Positions 19,988-27,800 of a DNA stretch of 64,000 nucleotides are shown here, in pieces. The notes under the pieces are model-generated. The model ran no database searches and was not told where the DNA came from. It was given only the letters and a program-made list of their open reading frames with translations. Location: contig NZ_OY781365.1 of assembly GCF_963676815.1 (NCBI RefSeq), forward strand, positions 2,452,501-2,516,500, given 5' to 3'. This stretch comes from an uncultured Draconibacterium sp. GTDB lineage: Bacteria; Bacteroidota; Bacteroidia; Bacteroidales; Prolixibacteraceae. Each line of letters starts with the position of its first letter. The stretch's first letter is position 1. Made by a program: the position numbers and the translations under genes.

Positions 19988-21139
19988 ATGAAAAAGCAAA
20001 TTTTAATTCTAACACTTTTTGTAGCGGCTTTTTTAGTCGGAAACAATGCCTTTGGGCAAAGTGGTCTCGCTAGTGGACATGCAGACTATGATTATTTAGA
20101 TGGTGTACCTACTTACTGCCCAACAGCTCGACCTATTGATTGTGGGGCTGGAGGTGATGCATTAGCTCCATTGCCTGGTGTTTCGTATCCTTATACTATT
20201 ACTTCTCCTACGACAACAGGTAATGTTCATTGGTTTGTAGCAGACCTTACTGCAGATCCTACTATTATAGATGCCCAGGGGAATATTGCTGCGACTATTG
20301 AACCTGCGGATGGAAGCAGTCCTTATATCCTAACTGCCGATGGTGCCTACAATGATGTGACAACTCCTAATACTTCTAAGACTGTTAATATTACATGGAA
20401 AGCATTTGATGGTCTCGCCAATACTGTAGTGCTGGTTGTGTACAATGTTGACGATGCAAATTGTACCGATAATATGGAAATTTACCGTATTATTCCTCAA
20501 TACAACTTTACGCTTGATATTGCCAGTATAGCAGACGATGGTGTTAATGGTGCTGAAATTGATGAAGCCCCTGTTGAAGATTGTGTAAATCCAATTCAGA
20601 GTGCATCTTATGACGGTACAGATTTGACTGTAGATTACGGTACCGATTATGTTTTCTTTGCTGTAAACGCTGCAAACTGGCAACATTCATGGATGCCTGG
20701 TGATTTCTCAGTTACATCAGATTATGCAGGTAGTACTCCTGTTATTACTGGATGGGCATACCCTGCTGATGCCGCAACAACGGGTGCTTGGAATACTGTA
20801 GGAACTGATCCTGTGTTGGCAAGTGGTTATCCTGCAGGAGTTAGTGTTGATGGATTCGTTGCTGAAGCATGTATTATTGTGCGGGTTCAGGTTGACCATG
20901 GATCAACAATTGAAAATATTCTTGGCAATGAAACCATTACTTTAACTGTTAATGGTGATATGTACAATGCGGAAACTTTAACTTATGATAATACTTATCC
21001 TGATTTAGAAGATGGTGGTGGTGCTGCTTGTCCTAGTGATCTTACATCAGACGCTACGGATTACATACTTACTCCGAGACCTGATATTGACGAGAGTACT
21101 CCTACTCCATTTGAAACTAAAACACCTAGTGACGACTAG
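19988..21139 (+). CDS. Secreted 383-aa protein with PRP tail
   Basis: A Sec signal peptide is clear (MKKQILILTLFVAAFLVGNNAFGQ region, residues 1-24). The mature part is beta-rich, acidic and almost without Lys/Arg. It has a segment CTDNMEIYRI (about residue 160) that matches CTDNIEMF in the 237-aa protein at 22759, and a later domain with NETITLTVNGDMY before a Gly/Asp linker. The C-terminus runs ILTPRPDIDE and then a Thr/Pro/Asp tail; no CHU_C or type A sorting domain is present. ATG is preceded by A/T-rich leader (AAAAATTTTAATT), usual for Bacteroidota. Function is unknown; its place between two giant secreted proteins suggests a surface partner. It resembles small PKD-like companions found beside CHU_C genes (family recollection only). 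Confidence 0.75.
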   Translation: MKKQILILTLFVAAFLVGNNAFGQSGLASGHADYDYLDGVPTYCPTARPIDCGAGGDALAPLPGVSYPYTITSPTTTGNVHWFVADLTADPTIIDAQGNIAATIEPADGSSPYILTADGAYNDVTTPNTSKTVNITWKAFDGLANTVVLVVYNVDDANCTDNMEIYRIIPQYNFTLDIASIADDGVNGAEIDEAPVEDCVNPIQSASYDGTDLTVDYGTDYVFFAVNAANWQHSWMPGDFSVTSDYAGSTPVITGWAYPADAATTGAWNTVGTDPVLASGYPAGVSVDGFVAEACIIVRVQVDHGSTIENILGNETITLTVNGDMYNAETLTYDNTYPDLEDGGGAACPSDLTSDATDYILTPRPDIDESTPTPFETKTPSDD

Positions 21140-21141
21140 TA

Positions 21142-21190
21142 GTTATGAATTTTGCTTTTTCATAACCTAAGATCCCGATTTTATCGGGAC
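21142..21190 (+). terminator. Paired hairpins after the 383-aa gene (weak terminator)
   Basis: GTTATGAA (21142-21149) pairs with TTCATAAC (21159-21166), and TCCCGAT pairs with ATCGGGA (21173-21189). Neither hairpin has a proper U-tract, so termination is uncertain. Confidence 0.35.
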
Positions 21191-21437
21191 AAGATATAGC
21201 GCAGAGCGCAAGGGGCAGAGCGCATGGAGCAGCGACTCCGTGCCCTGCTCTTCGCCCTGGGCGATGGATGAAGGACTGAGGTTATGAAGAAGAAAGCAAA
21301 GGATTAAAGATTATTGATTAACGATTAAAATGAATGAACCTACCGCCGAATGGCGGAGCACTTTGGAGAGAAGCCCGAAAAAGGGCATACGAAAGAAACG
21401 GCGTTTCATAAACGAGCTTGTCATTACAATCTTTCTT

Positions 21438-21540
21438 GTCATCTCGAAGGAGGTACAGCTTGTCCCGAACTTTCGGGAACTGAGAGATCTGTAACAGCGG
21501 AGCAAAGGACTAACAGATTCCTCTCTTCGTTCGGAATGAC
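21438..21540. repeat. Palindromic 'SERREES'-type element, copy 3
   Basis: It begins GTCATCTCGAA and ends TTCGGAATGAC. The core GAGAGATCTGTAACAG, GGAGCAA and TAACAGATT-CTCTC matches the elements at 18655 and 18910. It also contains the hairpin TCCCGAA-ctt-TCGGGA. A minus-strand frame here would encode the HSERREESV signature of this repeat class. Confidence 0.75.
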
Positions 21541-21670
21541 AATCAATCGGAGAAACGCAACTCATTAAAAATTTAAAATAAGATGAAATGTGAACAATAA
21601 TATACACAACATCTGTAAAGGCAAAGCACCGCCTGGAGAGTCGCGAGTACAGTCTATTGTTCAGAACGTC

Positions 21671-21711
21671 TTTCCCCTCCTGGGGGGAAATGTCCGAAGG
21701 ACAAAGGGGGT
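21671..21711 (+). repeat. CCCC/GGGG hairpin element
   Basis: TTTCCCCTCC-tggGGGGAAA, then GTCC-gaa-GGAC, then AAAGGGGGT. This is the cleanest copy of the dispersed element also seen at 18766, 19359 and 19859. Confidence 0.7.
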
Positions 21712-21712
21712 A

Positions 21713-21746
21713 ACTTGCAACTTGCAGCTTGCAACTTGCAGCTTCT
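21713..21746 (+). repeat. Decamer-phased repeat (cttgcaa/cttgcag words)
   Basis: ACTTGCAACTTGCAGCTTGC is followed by more of the same, a 7-10-nt word repeat. The same vocabulary appears at 22649-22680, 22715-22753, around 24494 and at 24847-24877. Confidence 0.7.
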
Positions 21747-21848
21747 TCAACGGCACGCTATTGCTAAATATGCGCGACGGGCCACGTGGCCGTGCACCGG
21801 CAACTCGGTTTGCTATGGGCTACGGGCTTGTCACGCTTATTCAAAAAT

Positions 21849-21938
21849 CCTCTGTGAGCCTCTGTGTGCACTCTGCGAGCTCTGCGGTTAAGAAATTTTT
21901 ACCACAGAGAAAACAGAGAAGCCACAGAGAGCACAGGG
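21849..21938. repeat. Imperfect palindrome of CTCTGTG / CACAGAG words
   Basis: The left half has repeated CTCTGTG/CTCTGCG words and the right half CACAGAG/ACAGAG words, facing each other across GAAATTTTTA. The words are spaced about 10 nt. No coding content is evident; an open frame through here (21590-22093) consists of repeats. Confidence 0.65.
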
Positions 21939-22058
21939 TGATTTATACCCATAATCCAACAACGGCATTCCGCACGAACTGCACGGAAGATGGACGCTTG
22001 CAGGAGGAAAAGTTGGAAAGGATGAAGGATGATCGATTAAGTATTAATAATGGCAAAA

Positions 22059-22648
22059 GTGCGCAGGCCTTCCCCTTTAGGGGCCAGGGGTAGCGCAGGA
22101 AAATGAAGAAAAAGTGAATGAGTAATGGTGTGAATGAGCTGACAAAAAACAAAAGACTACTGTGTCCTATGTACCTATGTGGTTCAAAATACCTGGAGAA
22201 ACTTAGTGGGTACTTTGAGTCCTTTGTGGTAAAATTTTAAACACAAAGTTGCACGAAGAAGGCACAAAGTCACACAAAGACAAAAAAGGAGAGTGCGCAG
22301 GCCTTCCCCTTTAGGGGCCAGGGGTAGTGCAGGAAAATGAAGAAATGGTGTATGAGTAATGGTGTGAATGAGCTGACAAAAAACAAAAGGCTACTGTGGC
22401 CTATGTGCCTATGTGGTTCAAAATACCTGGAGAAACTTAGTGAGTCCTTTGTGGTAAAATTTTAAACACAAAGTTGCACGAAGAAGGCACAAAGTCACAC
22501 AAAGACAAAAAAGGAGAGTGCGCAGGCCTTCCCCTTTAGGGGCCAGGGGTAGCGCAGGAAAATGAAGAAATGGTGTATGAGTAATGGAGTGAATGAGCTA
22601 ACAAAAAACAAAAGGCTACTGTGGCCTATGTGCCTATGTGGTTCAAAA
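22059..22648 (+). repeat. Tandem array with 234/225-bp units
   Basis: Two full units (22059-22292, 22293-22517) and a partial third (22518-22648). Each starts GTGCGCAGGCCTTCCCCTTT, contains CCCCTTTAGGGG, then AT-rich sequence with ACTGTGxCCTATGT and CTTTGTGGT facing ACACAAAG words. The 9-bp length difference is due to a deletion in unit 2 near CTTAGTG. The opening block recurs alone at 23533 and 24444. Confidence 0.85.
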
Positions 22649-22753
22649 ACTTGTAGCTTGAGTCTTGCGACTTGTAGCTTATAAAAATGAAAGACAAACA
22701 AAAGAAAAAATAAAGACTTGAAGCTTGAAGCTTGCAACTTGAGACTTGTAGCT
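22649..22753 (+). repeat. Decamer-phased words before the 237-aa gene
   Basis: Two clusters (22649-22680 and 22715-22753) of ACTTGTAGCTTG, AAGCTTGAAGCTTGCAACTTG and similar words. The last word, ACTTGTAGCTAAAA, ends only a few bases before the ATG at 22759. Confidence 0.7.
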
Positions 22754-22758
22754 AAAAT

Positions 22759-23472
22759 ATGGTCCAACTGAAAAAACATATCATCCACTTTACCCTGGCA
22801 ATTTTGCTGGCGGTGCTGGCTGTGGCTAATGCTGCGGCACAGACGCCTATTACCGTGCATGAGTGTGATACCATGACTTTCAGTGTAAGCAGTCGGCCGA
22901 ATATTCCGGAAACGCATTTTGTTTGGGATGTTTTTCCGGCCTCTAATCAACCGGTAGAATTACTCGATGAAACATTGGCACTGGATCGGGCCACAACTTT
23001 TGTGGGAAGTCAGTATGCAGGACGAACGGTGCAGGTTACCGGGCTTGCTCCCGGCGAATACTATGTAAGTATACATGTTTGGGATGAAATAACATGTACA
23101 GATAATATAGAAATGTTTGTAATGACAGTGCTGGAATCGGAATTAGAGATGGACATTTATGCCGACGAAGTATGTATTGGCGAGCCTACCAATGTATATA
23201 TCCGCTTTACGGGCCGTGGCCCTTACGAGGTGCAATACACCATTGGCGACCAGGTAACACCAAGTGTGGTAAACGTGATGGGTGGAGTTCAGGATCCGGA
23301 GCTGGTAATTCCGGTTACCGACCCGCTGCCTGTGGGCGAAACTACCTTTTGGATAATACGTGTTGAGGACAATTGTAAAGCTTACGAGTACGATGTGGAT
23401 GAACGACCGGGTACGGGAATTCTGATTTATCCAAAACCAAGCCAGTCGCAGATTTACCTAAAAGACGATTAG
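22759..23472 (+). CDS. Secreted 237-aa Ig-like protein with PKP tail
   Basis: An N-terminal signal peptide (hydrophobic core ILLAVLAVANAAA, cleavage near AAAQ, residue 28) leads into two predicted beta-sandwich modules. The first ends VHVWDE-like with CTDNIEMFVMTV, matching CTDNMEIYRI of the 383-aa protein; the second (about 130-225) has paired Cys residues (EVCIGEP and EDNCKAYEY). The C-terminus is GILIYPKPSQSQIYLKDD, related to the PRP tails of the two upstream proteins. No T9SS sorting domain is seen. The start ATG follows immediately on decamer repeats. Its function is unknown; the company it keeps suggests a secreted partner of the downstream CHU_C protein. Confidence 0.7.
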   Translation: MVQLKKHIIHFTLAILLAVLAVANAAAQTPITVHECDTMTFSVSSRPNIPETHFVWDVFPASNQPVELLDETLALDRATTFVGSQYAGRTVQVTGLAPGEYYVSIHVWDEITCTDNIEMFVMTVLESELEMDIYADEVCIGEPTNVYIRFTGRGPYEVQYTIGDQVTPSVVNVMGGVQDPELVIPVTDPLPVGETTFWIIRVEDNCKAYEYDVDERPGTGILIYPKPSQSQIYLKDD

Positions 23473-23532
23473 CGAATGGAGAGAGAAAGGAGTACATTTA
23501 TTAAGGCAAAAGTTAAAAGTAGAAAGGCAAAA

Positions 23533-23572
23533 GTGCGTAGGCCTTCCCCCTTGGGGGTTAGGGGTAGCGCGG
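23533..23572 (+). repeat. Solitary copy of the CCTTCCCC/GGGG block
   Basis: GTGCGTAGGCCTTCCCCCTT followed by GGGGGTTAGGGGTAGCGC, related to the head of the units at 22059, 22293 and 22518 and to 24444-24484. Confidence 0.6.
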
Positions 23573-23640
23573 GAAAAGGAAGAACTAGTAAATGAGTTAT
23601 TGAGGAAACACTTAGCGTCTTAGCGCCTTAGCGAGAAAAT

Positions 23641-24409
23641 AGAATGATGAATGAAGATTAACGAATTGCGGTTTTAGAAGGAATGAAAAAATGCTTAAAT
23701 GCATTAATGCTAAAATGATAAAAACTTAGTGTCTTTGAGTCTTCGTGTTGAAAAAGACTGAACACAAAGTCGCAAAGCCACAAAGAAGAAGAAAGAATGA
23801 CGAATGTAGATTAACGAATTGCGGTTTTAGAAGGAATTAAAGAATGCTTAAATGCATTAATGTTAAAATGATAAAAACTTAGTGTCTTTGAGTCTTCGTG
23901 TTGAAAAAGACTGAACACAAAGTCGCAAAGCCACAAAGAAGAAGAAAGAATGACGAATGAAGATTAACGAATTACGGTTGTAGAAGGAATGAAAGAATGC
24001 TTAAATGCATTAATGCTAAAATGATAAAAACTTAGTGTCTTTGAGTCTTCGTGTTGAAAAAGACTGAACACAAAGTCGCAAAGCCACAAAGAAGAAGAAA
24101 GAATGATGAATGAAGATTAACGATTTACGGTTGTAGAAGGAATTAAAGAATGCTTAAATGCATTAATGTTAAAATGCTTAAATAGAAAAAACTTAGTGTC
24201 TTTGAGTCTTCGTGTTGAAAAAGACTGAACACAAAGTCGCAAAGCCACAAAGAAGAAGAAAGAATGATGAATGAAGATTAACGATTTACGGTTGTAGAAG
24301 GAATTAAAGAATGCTTAAATGCATTAATGTTAAAATGCTTAAATAGAAAAAACTTAGTGTCTTTGAGTCTTCGTGTTGAAAAAGACTGAACACAAAGTTT
24401 CACAAAGGA
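23641..24409 (+). repeat. Five-unit tandem array, period 153 then 161 bp
   Basis: The marker ACTTAGTGTCTTTGAGTCTT begins at 23724, 23877, 24030, 24191 and 24352, so the spacings are 153, 153, 161 and 161 bp. Each unit also has GTGTTGAAAAAGACTGAACAC, CACAAAGTCGCAAAGCCACA, a GATTAACGA-TT block and an AATGCTTAAATGCATTAATG block. The 8-bp step comes from an added GCTTAAATA near the unit end. No coding content is evident. The units are too long and lack spacers for a CRISPR array. Confidence 0.9.
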
Positions 24410-24443
24410 AAGCACGAGGTTGCTCAAAGATTAAAAAGGAACA

Positions 24444-24484
24444 GTGCGCAGGCCTTCCCCTTTAGGGGCCAGGGGTAGCGCAGG
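24444..24484 (+). repeat. Solitary copy of the CCTTCCCC/GGGG block
   Basis: GTGCGCAGGCCTTCCCCTTT followed by AGGGGCCAGGGGTAGCGC, closely matching the head of the 22059 array. Confidence 0.65.
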
Positions 24485-24514
24485 AGAGAATAAACTTGTA
24501 GCTGATTAAAAAAA

Positions 24515-24862
24515 ATGCAACAAAAGCGGATACATACGAACAAGGCAGCGGTGCAAATGGCTTTCGCACCGGTGAAAGAGTTCTTCGCACCAGGTGAATT
24601 TGACTTCGCACGACCCAAAGAAGGCTTCGCACGAGGTGAAATGGTCTTCGCACGACCCAAAACTGACTCCGCGTCAGGTGAAATGTATTCCGCACTACTG
24701 AAAACTGACAGCGCGTCAGGTGAAATGCGCTCCGCTAAACCTGAATTGTGTTCCGCACGACCCGCAACGGGCTTCCGGCCACCAAAAATGGCCTCCGCGG
24801 AAACAAAAGAGAGAGATGCAAAACGATATAGATCTAAAAACAAACGTGTAGCTTGCAACTAA
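24515..24862 (+). CDS. Doubtful 115-aa ORF over a 21-bp minisatellite
   Basis: The frame encodes twelve heptads of the form (F/S)A(R/S)(P/G)xxx between residues 17 and 100, followed by a basic end. The ATG has a Bacteroidota-like A-rich leader (GATTAAAAAAA), and a decamer word (ACTTGTAGCTG) lies just upstream, as for the genes at 22759 and 24882. There is no signal peptide, membrane segment or recognised domain. It may be a translated minisatellite or a chance open frame kept by the 21-bp period. No function is proposed. Confidence 0.25.
   Translation: MQQKRIHTNKAAVQMAFAPVKEFFAPGEFDFARPKEGFARGEMVFARPKTDSASGEMYSALLKTDSASGEMRSAKPELCSARPATGFRPPKMASAETKERDAKRYRSKNKRVACN
24563..24814 (+). repeat. 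21-bp minisatellite, twelve degenerate units
   Basis: Units start every 21 bp from 24563 and most begin TTCGCA or TCCGC(A/G). Alternate units are more alike (RPKxx versus xGExx), giving a 42-bp higher-order period. GC content is visibly higher than in the flanks. Later units are more degenerate, especially the last two. Confidence 0.85.
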
Positions 24863-24881
24863 CAGCTTGCAGCTAAAAAAC

Positions 24882-27800
24882 ATGCAAAGGCTAAAATACA
24901 TACTGATGATTATAGTGCTGGCAGTTACCGCCCGGGTAGCTGAGGGGCAAACCTATGTCATCGACTCTGTATGTGTGGGAGCCGAACGCACCTACCGCCT
25001 CGATGGTGAAGAGGGTTCGTACTACGAATGGGATATTTACAGCATGCCCGACTCCTCGGTGTTTGCCGACTCGGTTCCTTACACCGATTTCAGAGATATT
25101 GGCCGGCCAACTGCCAACGATACCACCTGGGGAAGCCAGATTCAACAGCTGTGGGATGTGGTTGGCGAGTTTAATATTGAGGTTACCCACTGGTCGCTGC
25201 ATGGTTGCGATACCCTGGAAGTAGGACAGATAAAGGTATTTCCGCCACCCGAAGCCATTGCCGGCCCTAACGATGTAATCTGCGAATTTGCCGATATTCA
25301 GCTAACCGGCGATACCGCCTGGAACCACAGCAGCCTGTTGTGGACAACTACCGGCGACGGTACCTTTAGCGACGATATGGCCCTGCATCCGATATACTAC
25401 CTTGGCCCTGCCGACAGTGCAGCCAGTAGTGTAACACTGGTGCTCACCTCGTATGGTTTAGCCGAAAACGAAACCTGTATACCCGCAGTTGACAGTGTAA
25501 GCTTTGAGTTTAGTTCGCCGGATATTGTGCTTGCCGGAGCCGATCCGCTGTGTTACAACGAAAACACAGGTTATGTAAGCGCCAACGTTGTCGGTGGACT
25601 GGCACCGTTAATCTACAGCTGGCAGGGACCCGATGGTTTCTCGGCCGGAAACGTTGATAGTATACCCGAATTGGGAGCAGGAATGTACGTGCTTACCGTA
25701 ACCGATGCCAACGGTTGTGTGGATATCGACTCGATACAACTGTTTGATCCTCCGCAGTTGCTGGCAAACATTGATAATGTGAGTCAGGTTAGCTGTTATG
25801 GTTATGCTGATGGTTCAATTGCGGCATCGGCAAGTGGTGGAACCGGTACGCTTACCTATAACTGGACCAGCTTACTGGGTGCAACATATACCGGCGATTC
25901 CATCTATAATTTACCGGCCGACACGTATTACCTTACCGTTACCGACGAAAACGGATGTACCTACCTCGATACAGTGCTATTGCCCGAGCCCGAACTGCTT
26001 TTAGTGGATGTTACGGCCGACGATACCATTTTATGCGAGGGCGAAGTGGTAACGCTTCACGGAAATCCGGAGGGCGGAACAGGAGAACTAACGCAGAGAT
26101 GGACCGGAAACGGATCGGTATTCCTCAGCTCGGTTAACGACAGCGTAATAACTTTTGAAGGCGCACCTGTTGGGCGTTATGTATTTACTTACACCATTAC
26201 CGACGAGGCACTTTGCGAGGCATCCGATTCGATTGTGCTGAATGTTTACCCGCCATCTTTTAGCTTCGATAGTTTGGAAGTTTGTGCCGGAGCGGCTCCT
26301 TTCCCCTGGAATGGCCTGATGGTTACCAGCGATGCCGACCGCGATTATGTTGATACGCTGGTGGGAATGAACCAGTGGGGTTGCGACTCCATTCTTTCGC
26401 TGGCGGTAAAAGTGCTCTTCCCCGAAGTGTACGATACTACAATCTATATCTGTGAAAACGAGGCACCTTTCCAGCCTTACGGAAACATTACCGTTTTACC
26501 CGACCGCGACAGCATTTACCTCGACACGGTTCGTTATGCTGATTCGGGCTGCGACTCTCTGCTGATTACCATTAATGTATTCTCTAATCCGATAACCGAT
26601 ACCTTGTTGTATGCCGAACTTTGTGCGGGTGCCGATCCTTATCAATGGAATAACCGCTGGATACAAACCGATTACAGTGAGATCTATCTCGATACTTTGG
26701 TGAATCAGTTTGGTTGCGATTCCTTGCTAACCTACGATGTTACCATTATTCCACCCGATACAACTTATGTATTTGATACACTTTGTCAGGATACCGAACC
26801 CTACGTTTGGAATACCATTACAATAGAAACTGTTTTCGACAGTACCTACCAGGTTACGCTTCAAAATCAGTATTTATGCGACTCTGTTGTTGAATTAAGT
26901 GTTCATGTTCTTCCGGTAACCGATACTTTGCTTGACTTAACTTATTGTGCCGGTCCGGGATTTATTACATTGAATAACAGGGATATAATTTTTGATGAAT
27001 CGCGGATATACCTGGATACATTGTATGGAGCGAACCAGTTTGGTTGCGACTCTTTGCTGACTTATGATGTTACCATTCTTCCTCCGGATACCACAACAAT
27101 TGATACCACCATTTGTGAAGGAGAACCGGCCTTTGTATGGGGAGTAAATACCACTCATCTGGTGGATGCTTATACCGATAGTATTTATACCGACATATTG
27201 CAAAACCAATTTGGTTGCGACTCGATTGTTTATTTAGATGTTGAGATTCTGCGCCCTGTTGTAATTACCGATACTATTGAAGTATGTGCCAACGAACCTG
27301 CTTTTACATGGCACTCGTTTACTATTGCTACTGATGTTGACAGTATTTATGCCGATACACTTTATTACGACGCCGGTTGCGACTCCCTGCGACTGGAGTT
27401 AACCTTGATTTCGAATCCGGTTACCGATACCTTGCTCGACTCAATAATTTGTGAGGGAAGTCCGGTGTTTGCATGGAATAGCGTTAACATACAAACTGAT
27501 TTTAGCCAGGTGTATTACGACACACTGGTTGGGGCAAACCAGTTTGGCTGCGACTCGTTCCTGGTATACGATGTTACTATTGTTCCTGCAATAAAAGATA
27601 CCATTCCTGCTGTATTTTGTTTTGGCGAACCGATTGCCAACTGGTACGGTCAAAGCATATCATCAGAAACTGATAGCACATACATTCATAACGTTCCCGG
27701 CCCGGGAGGCTGCGATACGCTGTTGTATTACGATGTAAGTATTTTGCCGGTAACCGATTCAACCTTATACCTGACGCTTTGTGTTGGAGCACCTGATGTT

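Noticed and set aside
21311..21607. Minus-strand frame with HSERREESV
   Set aside because: This wording is a known product of the SERREES-type intergenic palindrome, not a gene.
21590..22093. Open frame of 167 codons
   Set aside because: Composed of the CCCC/GGGG element, decamer words and the CACAGAG palindrome; no domain or natural composition.
23641..24409. Possible CRISPR array
   Set aside because: Units of 153-161 bp are repeated as a whole, with no unique spacers and no cas genes nearby.
24563..24814. Possible CRISPR or iteron array
   Set aside because: The 21-bp units are contiguous, degenerate and in frame; no spacers and no replication gene nearby.
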